Positions 12,327 through 22,191 of a stretch of DNA of 64,000 nucleotides are shown here, in pieces. Every line of letters begins with the position of its first letter. Position 1 is the stretch's first letter. Where the stretch lies: the NCBI GenBank assembly GCA_025529335.1, contig JAMYHX010000081.1:1-64000 (forward strand), in the 5' to 3' direction. The DNA is from Rhizopus sp. PT2906 (Eukaryota; Mucoromycota; Mucoromycetes; Mucorales; Rhizopodaceae). The notes beneath the pieces were generated by a model, which saw only the letters and a program-made list of their open reading frames with translations, was not told where the DNA came from and did no database searches. Position numbers and translations under genes: made by a program.

Positions 12327-13289
12327 ATGTCTGAACGTAAAGTCCTTAATAAATATTTCCCTCCAAACTTTGACCCATCACAGATCCCAAGACAGTGAGT
12401 GCATATTAAAAAAAAAAAAGAAAATACACTAATTCATACATATACATATAAAGGAAAAAGCCAAAGGATTTACAGCATAAAGTACGTTTGATGTCACCAT
12501 TCTCTATGCGATGTGAAAGCTGTGGAGAATATATTTATAAAGGAAAGAAGTTTAATGCAAGAAAAGAAACAGTAGAAGGAGAAACTTATTTAAGTATCAA
12601 GATTTTTAGATTTTACATTAGGTAAAAAAGAAAAAAAAAAAGATAAATAAAAGAAACAATAATTAATATGCACTCTTATTAGATGTCCTCGATGTTCTGC
12701 AGAGATTACCTTCAAGACTGACCCCAAGAATACAGATTATGTAGCAGAGCATGGTGCCAGTAGAAACTTTGAACCTTGGCGAGAACAAGACGATAAGAAG
12801 GAATCAGGTGATGAAGAAGAAGAGAATGATCCGATGAAAGCACTGGAGAACCGTACGTTAGACTCTAAGCGTGAAATGGAAATATTGGATGCACTGGATG
12901 AAATTCGAACACGTAATGCAAGAGCAGAACGAATTGATGTTGACGAAGTGCTTAATCGATTTTCAAATGAGGATCAGGCAGAGATCAGTGCACGTATGAA
13001 AGAAGAAGAAGAAGAATATGAAAAGGAAGCAAAGGCGGTATTTGAGAGTGCAGATGGAGCACAGGTACGAAAGATTAAGGAAGCAGAACCAGATGCTATC
13101 TCTCTTGTCAACCAAACAAAGGTAGCCATGGATTTACCCTCATTTAAACCATCTGTGATAAAGCCTACTGTGATAAAGAAAAGAGAACCAAGTAAACCGA
13201 TTGGTGTAGTTGTCAAGAAAAAGCAAAAGCAAGAAAATGGAGGTGCATTGTCCATGCTTGCCAATTATAGCGATACAGATTCAGAATAA
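12327..13289 (+). CDS. YJU2: Pre-mRNA splicing factor Yju2 (CCDC94 / Cwc16)
   Basis: Yju2 is a step-I factor of the spliceosome that acts with the Prp19 complex at the branch site. There are three exons (12327-12394, 12454-12621 and 12683-13289), giving 280 codons in frame. The start MSERKVLNKYFPPNFDPSQI is the family signature, followed by RLMSPFSMRCESCGEYIYKG, KKFNARKE and RCPRCSAEITFKTDP. The two CxxC pairs form the zinc site. TDPKNTDYVAEHGASRNFEP follows, and then a charged coiled-coil tail. The length is typical for fungal Yju2. Confidence 0.95.
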
Positions 13290-13428
13290 AAACCATTTAA
13301 TAAATTCAATGACCGACAAAAGCCTCCAAAAAAAAAAAAAAAAGAAAAAAATTTTGAATAGGGAGAGAATAAGTAAAGACAGCTACTGTTGTTATTTTTA
13401 TTTTTTCTAAAATAGAATTATAAAAAAG

Positions 13429-14593
13429 ATGGCCGACGACAAATTTCACTGTCGCATGTATGAAAATGAGTTCCCCAAGGTAGACGATGTTGTCATGGTG
13501 AACGTTCGTCAAATTGCAGACATGGGTGCTTATGTTAAACTCGTAAATTCTGTTTATTATTGTGATGCACTACGGAATCAAACTAATGATGCTTATTATA
13601 TATAGCTTGAATATGGAGAGAGAGAAGGCATGATTTTACTTTCTGAATTATCAAGAAGACGTATTCGTTCCGTTCAAAAGTTGATTCGTGTTGGCAGAGA
13701 AGAAGTAGTAGTTGTTCTTCGTGTTGACGAAGAGAAAGGTATATACAAACATATAGATATATTTACAAGCTGATATTAATCTAGACTGTAGGTTATATCG
13801 ACTTGTCTAAGCGTCGTGTTACTCCCGAGGATATTGTTAAATGTGAAGAGAAATACAAAAAGTCAAAGCAAGTTCATTCTATCTTACGTCACGTTGCTCA
13901 GAAACATGATACTGCTCTTCAAACTCTGTACGAAAACATTGGTTGGCCATTATATAAAAAGTATGGCCATGCTTATGATGCCTTCAAGGTGGCTATTCAG
14001 TAAGTTAAAAAAATGATATCTCTTTGGATGGTGCCACTAATGAGTCATATAGTAACCCTGAGGCTGTTTTTGGTGGCATGAATGTATCTGAAGATATCCT
14101 CAAAGAATTGTTGACCATCATCAAACATAAAATGACACCTCAACCCGTCAAGATCCGTGCTCGTAAGTATATAATGTATATATATATATGAGGTATAAAC
14201 ATGGTTTATTGTATAGAATTGAATATTAGATGTACAGGTATTGATGGTGTTAATGCCATCAAGGAAGCTCTTAAGGCAGGTGAAAAGGTTGGAAGTGAAG
14301 AAGTGCCTGTCAAGATTACATATTTAGCTGCACCATTTTATGTTGTTACTGTAGATTCTTTAGACAAAGAACTCGGGTTTAAAACGATTGAAAATGCGAT
14401 CGAAGAGATAAAGACAACCTTAGAGAAATATAGTTGGACTCGATTTAAGGTCGAAAAGGAAGCCAAGCTGGTATCTGAGACAGATGATCGTGATTTTGCA
14501 GCTTTATTAGCTCAAGCAGAAAAAGAAAATGAACTTGTTAGTGGTGACGAAGATGAAGGAGATGCTGTTGCCGCTAGTGATGATGACATGTAA
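13429..14593 (+). CDS. SUI2: Translation initiation factor eIF2 alpha
   Basis: This is the alpha subunit of eIF2, the GTPase that carries initiator Met-tRNA to the 40S subunit. There are five exons (13429-13542, 13606-13738, 13792-13999, 14053-14162 and 14217-14593), giving 313 codons. It has an N-terminal S1 RNA-binding domain (FPKVDDVVMVNVRQIADMGA), then the loop ILLSELSRRRIRS. The serine before RRR is the conserved site phosphorylated by Gcn2-type kinases, so the stress-control switch is kept. A helical domain (YENIGWPLYKKYGHAYDAF) and an alpha/beta domain (TGIDGVNAIKEAL) follow, then an acidic tail ending SGDEDEG...ASDDDM. Confidence 0.96.
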
Positions 14594-14733
14594 CCTAATA
14601 AATATATATACACGCACACCTGTATACAAAGACATGCTTTTTTATAAAAAAAAATTATTACGCGAGAGTAACACATCCATTTTTCTTTTTCTTTTTTCTT
14701 TCCTTTACTTTACTTTAGTTTTATCTTGGCAAG

Positions 14734-15677
14734 ATGACCATTTATTATACCACAACATTCTTTATTCTCGTTATCGAGGTAAAAAAAAATAAACTAAAAG
14801 AAGAGATAAAAGAAGAACTAATGAGAATATAGATGATTGTCTTTTGTATTCTTGTTGTAAGAGATGCGTCATTGTTCAATCAACAACTTTGTTAACTTTA
14901 TTGTAGTTACCTCTTCCCTCTCGTTGGCGTAGAGCCTTATTCAAGTTTGCTTCTACTTCACCTTTGGTATAAAATAGATATATACATCTATAATATAATG
15001 AATATTTAATTTATAATCACAAGGTTGGCAAAGCTTTGAACACGTTGAGAATTATCTTTGGGTAAGTCAGAAAAAAATATAAAAAAAATAAAGATACTTA
15101 ATTCTTACAAGGTTTATCTTTGTCTTGTTTATTGGTAATATGCCTTGATCTTTTTTACTGTGCTTGGTGTTAACAAGATAATATAGATGCTGTTAACCGT
15201 TTACAACGTATTGAAGAAGGAGAAGATAATCACAAACATGATTATGGATATGAAGTAGGTTTGAAGGCAAGAAAGTTTTATGCTCAAAGAAACCTTTACT
15301 TGACTGGCTTTACTCTCTTTTTATCTCTGTAAGTCAAATGTACACGTATTATTATATATCTAATCCCTTTATATAGTATCCTCGAACGTACGAGTAGTTT
15401 GATCGTTCAAATGTTAAAGAGAGAAGAGGAATTAGAATATGCCAAGGAGGAACATGTGTCCACTACTCAAGATCAAGAACGTTTAGAGAATATGGAAGCA
15501 ACTTACAAAAATAAGATTGCCGCACTTAAACTTGAAGTGGATGAATTGAGAAAGCAAGAAAAGGACATGGAAAACTTGAAGAAGCAGGTTGAACAGCAAT
15601 CTGAAGAATACAGTCAATTGATCAATAGGCACGAAGCATTGCAACGACGAGCAAAAGAATCTAAAAAGGATATTTAA
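14734..15677 (+). CDS. BAP31/Yet-type ER membrane protein
   Basis: This is a homologue of B-cell receptor-associated protein 31 (yeast Yet1/Yet3), an ER protein that helps sort membrane proteins. I infer seven exons (14734-14778, 14833-14856, 14907-14966, 15024-15061, 15112-15134, 15187-15328 and 15377-15677), giving 210 codons in frame. Three hydrophobic segments lie in the first half. The family marks are LPSRWRRAL, FIDAVNRLQRIEEG and RKFYAQRNLYLTGFTLFLS. The C-terminal third is a coiled coil rich in Glu and Lys. It ends KKDI, a KKxx-type ER retrieval signal, as in BAP31. Three of the internal exons are only 24, 38 and 23 bases, so automatic gene calling may lose them. Confidence 0.88.
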
Positions 15678-15757
15678 AAAAAAAAGAGAGAGAGAAAAAG
15701 CATACAATAGTTTAATGCCAAAAAAATAAAAATAAATAGTTGTTATATTACACATGT

Positions 15758-16127
15758 TTAAGCAGACACTGCCTCAGGCATTGCTACGAACGTTGTTTCG
15801 TCGTCTTCTTCATCTGCAAAATCGTCTGGATCGTAAATGACTCGAATAATTAGAGAACAAGAAGGACATCGAGCAACGTCTTCTCCATCCCTTAGATCAT
15901 CCTATATTATGCATTAGAATACATGTATTCACAACTATATATATATATACACAATGACTTACCACCGAGATTTCAAACTTGTCTCCACAAGGACATGGAT
16001 ATGTATAGATTCCTTCGTCCTCATTAAAATCCATGTCTTCGATTTCAATCTATTTTCATACTAGATTAGAGCAGTGTTTATATATGAAGCTAATTTTCAC
16101 AAATACCTCATCATAAAAGGATGTCAT
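15758..16127 (-). CDS. DPH3: Diphthamide biosynthesis protein 3 (CSL zinc finger)
   Basis: Dph3 is a small zinc/iron protein that passes electrons to the Dph1-Dph2 radical enzyme in the first step of diphthamide formation on elongation factor 2. In yeast it also supports tRNA wobble modification. Three minus-strand exons splice to about 83 residues. The protein starts MTSFYDE. The zinc site is YPCPCGDKFEIS and then RCPSCSLIIRVIYD, giving the two CxC/CxxC pairs and the CSL signature. The tail is acidic. The length agrees with the family. It lies downstream of a convergent BAP31-like gene, with 80 bases between stop codons. Confidence 0.93.
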
Positions 16128-16216
16128 TGTGGGTATAGAATAAAAAAGAATGAATGAGGCAGAAAACAAACAAAAAAAAAAAAAAACTTTATTCTTGACC
16201 AATTAGGAAAAACCAA

Positions 16217-16723
16217 TCAAAGCTTAGGGTCAGTTCTATATTTGGTATGGGTGCTAGTATAGCAAAGATTATTATCATTGTCATAAACTCTTGTATAGAT
16301 CGTAGCAAGTCTATTTCCAATTCTTTCAAGTTGACAGACAAGCTTTATTGGTGATCCAGGTGGTACTCCTCTTAGATATGATACTGACAAGTCAACAGAT
16401 ATACCAATTAAACTCCATTTGATGCCACTAGACAGCTTGATCGCAAAACTGCTACATACATCAATGACAGCAGCTATGAGTCCACCATGTAAATTACCGA
16501 ATCTAATGATAGGTCAATAGATTATATGCAGTCTCATGATGATGTACCTATTGACGTGTTTATCATTAGGACAGAATTCCCAAGTGATCTTGTCAGGTTC
16601 AGCATCAATAATCTTTAGATAATCCTCAAAAACATTTTCAAACTGACTTCCTTTTCCTTCAAAGAGTTCAACTGCTTCTGCAAGTTCTGGATAAGCAGTT
16701 GCCACTTTGGATTCGATTTGCAT
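16217..16723 (-). CDS. Hotdog-fold acyl-CoA thioesterase (ACOT13/PaaI-like)
   Basis: This is a small thioesterase of the 4HBT hotdog superfamily, likely to hydrolyse acyl-CoA or a related thioester. Two exons are separated by an intron at about 16504-16553; the join codes HVNRFGNLHGG. The stretch GNLHGGLIAAVIDVCSSFAI is the family core helix, with the His-Gly-Gly motif of PaaI/ACOT13-type enzymes. Further on come GVPPGSPIKLVCQLERIGN and an antiparallel-strand tail. About 150 residues, the usual size. Substrate specificity cannot be read from the sequence. No clear organelle signal is seen. Confidence 0.85.
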
Positions 16724-17045
16724 ACTTTTAATGAATGCCCAATGAGAAAGAGAGAGACAGATAAAGAGATAAAATAAAAAGGCTCTATATTTTTTTAATT
16801 ATTATTCCCATAGGGTAATATGTATTACACAATCTTAATCTGCCATATACAGCATATGAATCTTTCTTTTTCGAAATAGTCAATTTCAATTTCAGACAAA
16901 AAATTCAAAGGGTCTACTTTAATGAGCATTTTGTACTCCTTTAAGCAAAAATTGCAAGCAGTAATGGGGAGCGAGCAAACAACTTGTAGGACATAATAAT
17001 AAGGTCATTTTAATAACATTTTGCTTATTGAAAAATGTCAAATAC

Positions 17046-17068
17046 ATATATATATATATATATATATA
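17046..17068. repeat. (AT)n dinucleotide repeat
   Basis: A pure AT/TA run of about 23 bases in intergenic DNA. Confidence 0.9.
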
Positions 17069-18213
17069 GTATTATATATCTTGATTCATTAAACAGGTTA
17101 AGCTGCGTAATTATCCAGTTGGACCATGATTAAAACTTTTATAAATAAATAAACAACACTATTCGTCATAACTCAATACTTTACAAACAGTGTTTTCTCA
17201 GCATCAACCGTTACTAGCCTGTTTCGTTCTTTGATCATTTATCTCTAACTTTATCCTGTTTTTCAAGTAACATAGTTAAAAATGACAAAGTAATCCATTC
17301 ATATCGATCTTCAAAAGCAGTCGAGATACTTGCATGATGATATTAAATGTGAACATACTTCCCGGGGTTTGTTTCATCTAAGGACGTAGTTTAAAATACC
17401 AAATTGTCCTTTCATCCTTGGGAATAAAGATAAGATGCCGGTTGTATTTGCTTACAAAATCTGTTAGGATAAATCTTGTTGTTTGCAACAACTTCAATTC
17501 CAAACCCTGAGCTGCATTTCCTTCGAATGACCATAGGAATAAAGGCCCATACTTTGTAGTCATCAATATCCAAAACTTCCAAGAGTAAATTGAGAATAAT
17601 TTGAAACTGCTTCAACGATAGCAGTTCATTTTGATTTGGGAAACACTACGTGCGCCAGAAAATACGTCAGAAGTTAGACTAATTCTACGTGCGCTATCCC
17701 TACCCGTTGCCTATGATATTCTCCAACAAGACTATTCAATGTATGACGCCACGCTAAACATGACTTTATAAAGTTGTCATCTTGGTTTGCTTCTTTTCGA
17801 GAAGAAAGAGAAAAAAGAACTTAATTTTATGCTGTCAGTTTGGTCAACAAAAAACTTAGATCCTTATGTGTAATTATGATAATGCGTATCTTAAATCAAA
17901 AGATATTCCACTAGGCAGGCTTTGGTAGTGTGAAATTGTAAAATGGTATCACAGGCAGTGCCTAGAAGAAGAAGCGCCAGTAGCATGTAGTGCTGGCTCT
18001 CCCAAACGCCCAATTTTCTTTATTATAGTTGTATATCTGCTTAGATAGTTCAAATTGGAGTTTTTTACATGAAAATGTAGGCCTAGAGTAAGCCCTTTGA
18101 TATGTCAGCCCGTTCTCTCTTATATTGTAAAAAGAGTTTTTCCAAATTCCAAGATAGGCTGGCACATAAGCAATCTTAAACAATAGTTAATTATACTTCT
18201 TGTCATTTTATCA

Positions 18214-18216
<3 letters not shown>

Positions 18217-18246
<30 letters not shown>
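18217..18246. repeat. (TTA)10 trinucleotide repeat
   Basis: Ten perfect TTA units, intergenic. Confidence 0.95.
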
Positions 18247-19717
18247 GTTCCCCTTGTGCTTATATAACATTCCTTTATTTTATATTAAATAGATGTTATA
18301 AGGATATGTTTGATATCCTGATTACCTTTCGCTCACTTTATTATATCCAATTTACCAAATTGTCATTTAGAAAATAAAGAAAAGTTGATGTCAAATATTT
18401 ATCAATTTTCTGAATGTATAAAATTCTGTAAAATATGTGATTGACCTCCTATTGATTTGGAATCAATTTAAGGAAGCCTAAATTAATAACCACGTTTTTA
18501 GTTTATTAAAGAAAAAAAAACCATAACTACAAGATGATCTTCTTTGAAAGTTACATGTGTGAGTGTTACTTTTGTTGGATAAAGTAGATGATATGTCATT
18601 CGATATGCGGTTAGATCAACTTTTATAGTACAGCATCGTATCCTTACATTTGGCCATGATATATATTATACTACTTTCTTATGATACATTTGATTGACAT
18701 GGACTATTCACAGTAATATGCATGAGCCATCAAACGAGAGAGTATGATTTAACCGCTTTCTGTATATCAATAAACAGTCATAAGGAGCTAGAAGGAAGAA
18801 AATTCTGTACAATCTATCCCTAAGGGATGTAACCTTAAATCATCTGATTTGTTGTAGAATTCTACTCCTGAACAGAGTGCATCAATCATAAACAGGTATC
18901 AGCCCTTACGAGTTGCAGGATGACTACTAGGTTTGTATACAATTGTACAGTGTATTTAGTTATCCACACATCCCTTACTTCTGACAACACACTACTCTCA
19001 ATGTATCCTTGGCAAAGATTGTCAAAACCCAGAGAAAGACTGATATGCGTAACTAGACTTGCAGCTTTGTCAAACATTGATCCTCATCTTCAAGACCTGT
19101 TTCTCAGGGGGCAAATATAAGGGAACTGTAAATCACTCCCGCGAAAAACAAATGAGAGTTTAGACTCAGCTGTGGCAAATGTTTGTAGATCATGAACAGT
19201 TACTTGCTATGTTTATCTAATTATGCCCGAAAAAGCGTAGTAGAGGTAGTATTTTCATCACATAAATATGAGCTCTGGTTATACATTATCTATACATTGA
19301 TACCCTAGTCTAAATAATAAGTGTCTTTACTGCCTTATCATTCAGACTCAGTATTCCCCTACATGCATCAAAGACTTTAAACAAACTAAACTAAAAAAAA
19401 AGGAGATATACTGAGAGGGAGTGCAATGATATAATTCAAAGAAGATCATAAACATCATACTTGTAAACTTTAATTATTGAATAAAATCATATAATAATCA
19501 GCTACTAAAGTCAAGATAATATATACTTTATATCATTTGAGCTAGCAGAGCACTCTTTGTAAAGAGATTTGTAAAAACCGAGTGTGGCATTCAGTTTATT
19601 AGTAGCCATTTCTCTTTACTCCTCCTTTTCCCCTTAAGATTTTGCTAATGCATCTTTCGCGTGCTGAGAATCTTTTCCTTGTTTACATTATAAGAAAAAC
19701 TGGGCACTTGGAATACA

Positions 19718-19725
19718 TATAAAAA
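19718..19725 (+). promoter_or_regulatory. TATA box of the secreted-protein gene
   Basis: TATAAAAA lies about 70 bases upstream of the ATG at 19792, followed by a T-rich leader. This is a strong canonical TATA box, which fits a highly or conditionally expressed gene. Confidence 0.6.
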
Positions 19726-19791
19726 GACAGGCTCATTTTTGTTTTTTGTCTTTTCATTCAAATCAACATTTTCATAACACATTTCTCGAGA

Positions 19792-20607
19792 ATGCGATCC
19801 TCTTTCATCACTCTTACTTTTGCAGTTGCTTGCTTACTTGGTTCCTCCTTGGCATCTCCAATTTACGTCAAACGTGATGCTGGTCTTGGTGAGGCCCTTG
19901 GTAATGTCGGTGGTACTGTTAAAGATATCGCTAATATTGATGTGCCTGGTGATGTCCCATTGGTTGGTGGTAATGATGTTCAAGATACAGTTGGTGGAGC
20001 TACAGAAGTTACTAGTGACATTCAAGGTCCTTTACCCAAGAGAGCATCTCCAGCCGATACCGAGGCTCTTAAAATTTTAAACGATCCTCTTATCTCCAGT
20101 CTCATCCGTTCCGCTACTCGCGCTGCTAGCAAGAGAGACTTACCTATTGATGAAGTTACAGGTCTTACCGGAGATTTACCTGTAGACGCTCTTACTGGAT
20201 TTTTAGGCGAATCCCCTGCCTCAACCGATAGTCCTGCCAGTACACCCGATGCCTCCACCAATGTTGGCCCTTCTGTCGAAGATGGTCAAGCAATGCGCAA
20301 GAGAGGCCCTACTGACATCCTTGAATCTACCAAATTAACCGGCACAGCCACTGATCTTACAGGTGGTGCATTGAACAACGTTCCTTTACCTTCTCCGGAT
20401 AATTTACCTATTTCTCCAGATGCTGTTAATGAAATCTCTCCTGAACTCGCTGCTGCTCTTGCTTCTGCCTCTGATGTTACTAAGGGTGGCTTACCTTCAC
20501 TTCCTTTGGGTAAATCCAAAGACGAATCAGATACCGCCGCTGGTACTGCTCCTGCTGCACCCGCAGACGCAGCAAAGCCTGACAATGCAGACTCTGCCAG
20601 CAAGTAA
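19792..20607 (+). CDS. Secreted protein with four Kex2-like sites
   Basis: This is an intronless ORF of 271 codons. The first 21 residues are a clear signal peptide (MRSSFITLTFAVACLLGSSLA). The mature part has no Cys and is rich in Ala, Ser, Pro, Asp and Leu. Four Lys-Arg sites follow at about residues 28 (YVKR), 83 (LPKR), 116 (ASKR) and 170 (MRKR). A Kex2-type protease would cut it into several peptides with starts DAGLG, ASPAD, DLPID and GPTDI. Loose repeats such as LTGDLPVD / LTGFLGE / LTGTATDLTGG are seen. I do not recognise the family. It may be a cell-wall or secreted structural protein, a signalling precursor, or simply a disordered secreted protein. The canonical TATA box upstream suggests strong expression. 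Confidence 0.85.
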   Translation: MRSSFITLTFAVACLLGSSLASPIYVKRDAGLGEALGNVGGTVKDIANIDVPGDVPLVGGNDVQDTVGGATEVTSDIQGPLPKRASPADTEALKILNDPLISSLIRSATRAASKRDLPIDEVTGLTGDLPVDALTGFLGESPASTDSPASTPDASTNVGPSVEDGQAMRKRGPTDILESTKLTGTATDLTGGALNNVPLPSPDNLPISPDAVNEISPELAAALASASDVTKGGLPSLPLGKSKDESDTAAGTAPAAPADAAKPDNADSASK

Positions 20608-21140
20608 TATTGAGAATTTAGGAGTGAATCAATACTTATACAATATACTTTTTTAATTATAAACTTTGCTTTTAAAATAAAATAAACTGTAATCTTTGAA
20701 ATATTTACTGCTTTTCTCAAGAACATAATAATAGAGTAATGAGCCATTTATTGATATAATAGTCGTTGTCGCAAATCGCTCTATCCAATTGCTGCTGTCA
20801 TTTAGAAAGTATAAGTATTGAATTTATATGCTATGCTGAAACATAGCAAAGTAGGTGTAATAGCTGTTATAAGCCAAAGTATCATGCAATCGACTTTTTT
20901 GATCTACTGCATGATAGTCGTATTGGTGCACTTTTTTCCATTTGTAAATTTAAAGTCCGAATAAGATGTCATCACTCAACTGCTCGTCTTACTACGGCAG
21001 TTGATTAATTTGCCGTGTCGCTGAAATTTTGCTTCAACCCTGACCTATTATTTTTGAAGTAAGCTTTTTTTCTTTCTTTACTTAATCAGCTAAAGAAGCC
21101 CATCAAAACCTCCCTACTCTTTTCACATAATTTATACAAC
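20608..21140. other. Intergenic, with two inverted repeats
   Basis: Holds the 3' end of the secreted-protein gene and the promoter of NDUFS7. Two small stems are present: 20829-20835 with 20842-20848 (7 bp, 6-base loop), and 20881-20888 with 20908-20915 (8 bp). No gene is seen. Confidence 0.5.
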
Positions 21141-22056
21141 ATGGTTTCAACTGCGCTTGGATTAAACACTGCTAAAAGAGCATTGAGTAAAGACGAATAA
21201 TTAAAGAACATTCAATAAGAAAAAAAAAAACTAATGCACTATCCAAATTAGCAATCACTGCTACAAAGACATTGGCTACAGCATATCGTCCCATGTCAAC
21301 CCAAGTTGCTAGAAATATTGATGAAATTAAAGATCTTACAGTAAAGCCCAGTAATAGTGCTGGTAATGACACTAACAAAAAGTTATAATATAAACAACTA
21401 AACTTTGTTTTTTTTTTATTACTGCGCACCTATAGAGTACGTCTTATCTTCCGTCGATCGTGTCGTTAACTGGGCCCGTGAAGGTTCTACTTGGCCCATG
21501 ACATTTGGTTTGGCTTGTTGTGCTGTCGTATGTATAGAATACTTTGATGTCTTGGTTATCATTAAACAATACTTCAAATAGGAAATGATGCATTGTTCTA
21601 CACCTCGTTATGACCAAGATCGTTTTGGTATCGTTTTCCGTGCCACACCTCGTCAATCCGATATTATGATTGTTGCTGGTACCTTAACTAACAAAATGGC
21701 ACCTGCCTTGAGAAAGGTTTATGATCAGGTAAGTAATACATATTATTTATATCGCAGTGTTTAATTCTTGTTTGCAGATGCCTGAACCTCGTTGGGTCAT
21801 CTCTATGGGAAGTTGTGCTAACGGTGGTGGATACTATCACTACTCTTACTCTGTTGTTCGTGGATGTGACCGTATTGTTCCTGTGGATATCTATGTTCCT
21901 GGTTGTCCTCCTACTGCTGAAGCTTTACTTTACGGTATTTTCCAATTGCACAAGAAGATGAGAAGAGTAAGTTTATAAGGAAAAGGCGGAGAAGATCATT
22001 GACTGACATTTGTTTAAAAATAGACAAAGATCACTCAACTTTGGTACAGAAAGTAA
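21141..22056 (+). CDS. NDUFS7: Complex I Fe-S subunit NDUFS7 (PSST)
   Basis: This is the nuclear-encoded PSST subunit of mitochondrial NADH:ubiquinone oxidoreductase. It carries cluster N2, the last iron-sulfur centre before quinone. There are six exons (21141-21186, 21252-21362, 21436-21527, 21582-21728, 21778-21966 and 22024-22056), giving 205 codons. The N-terminus (MVSTALGLNTAKRALS, then ATKTLATAYRPMSTQ) is a mitochondrial targeting sequence. The core reads WPMTFGLACCAVEMMH with the two adjacent Cys, then RVVNWAREGS, MGSCANGGGYYHYSYSVVRG and PVDIYVPGCPPTAEALLYG. All four cluster cysteines are present. Confidence 0.96.
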
Positions 22057-22191
22057 AAGAAGTAAAAAATTAATTTGTCCAGAAAATAAAGTCAGAATTA
22101 GAAAATAGCAACCGTAATAAAAAAAGAAAAAGGCTCTTTCTTTTGTTGTGTACATTTTTTCTTTTCTTTTTCTTTACTTTTTTTCTAAACA

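Larger units (their letters stand above)
16724..19791. other. Gene-poor 3-kb region
   Basis: No gene is recognised here. It holds simple repeats and two short minus-strand open stretches (17378-17615 and 17962-18183). These carry many substitutions in all frames, look like old coding scraps, and match nothing I can name. The right end is the promoter of the secreted-protein gene at 19792. Confidence 0.55.

Noticed and set aside
17378..17615. Two overlapping minus-strand open frames
   Set aside because: No start context and no recognisable domain; at most an old coding scrap.
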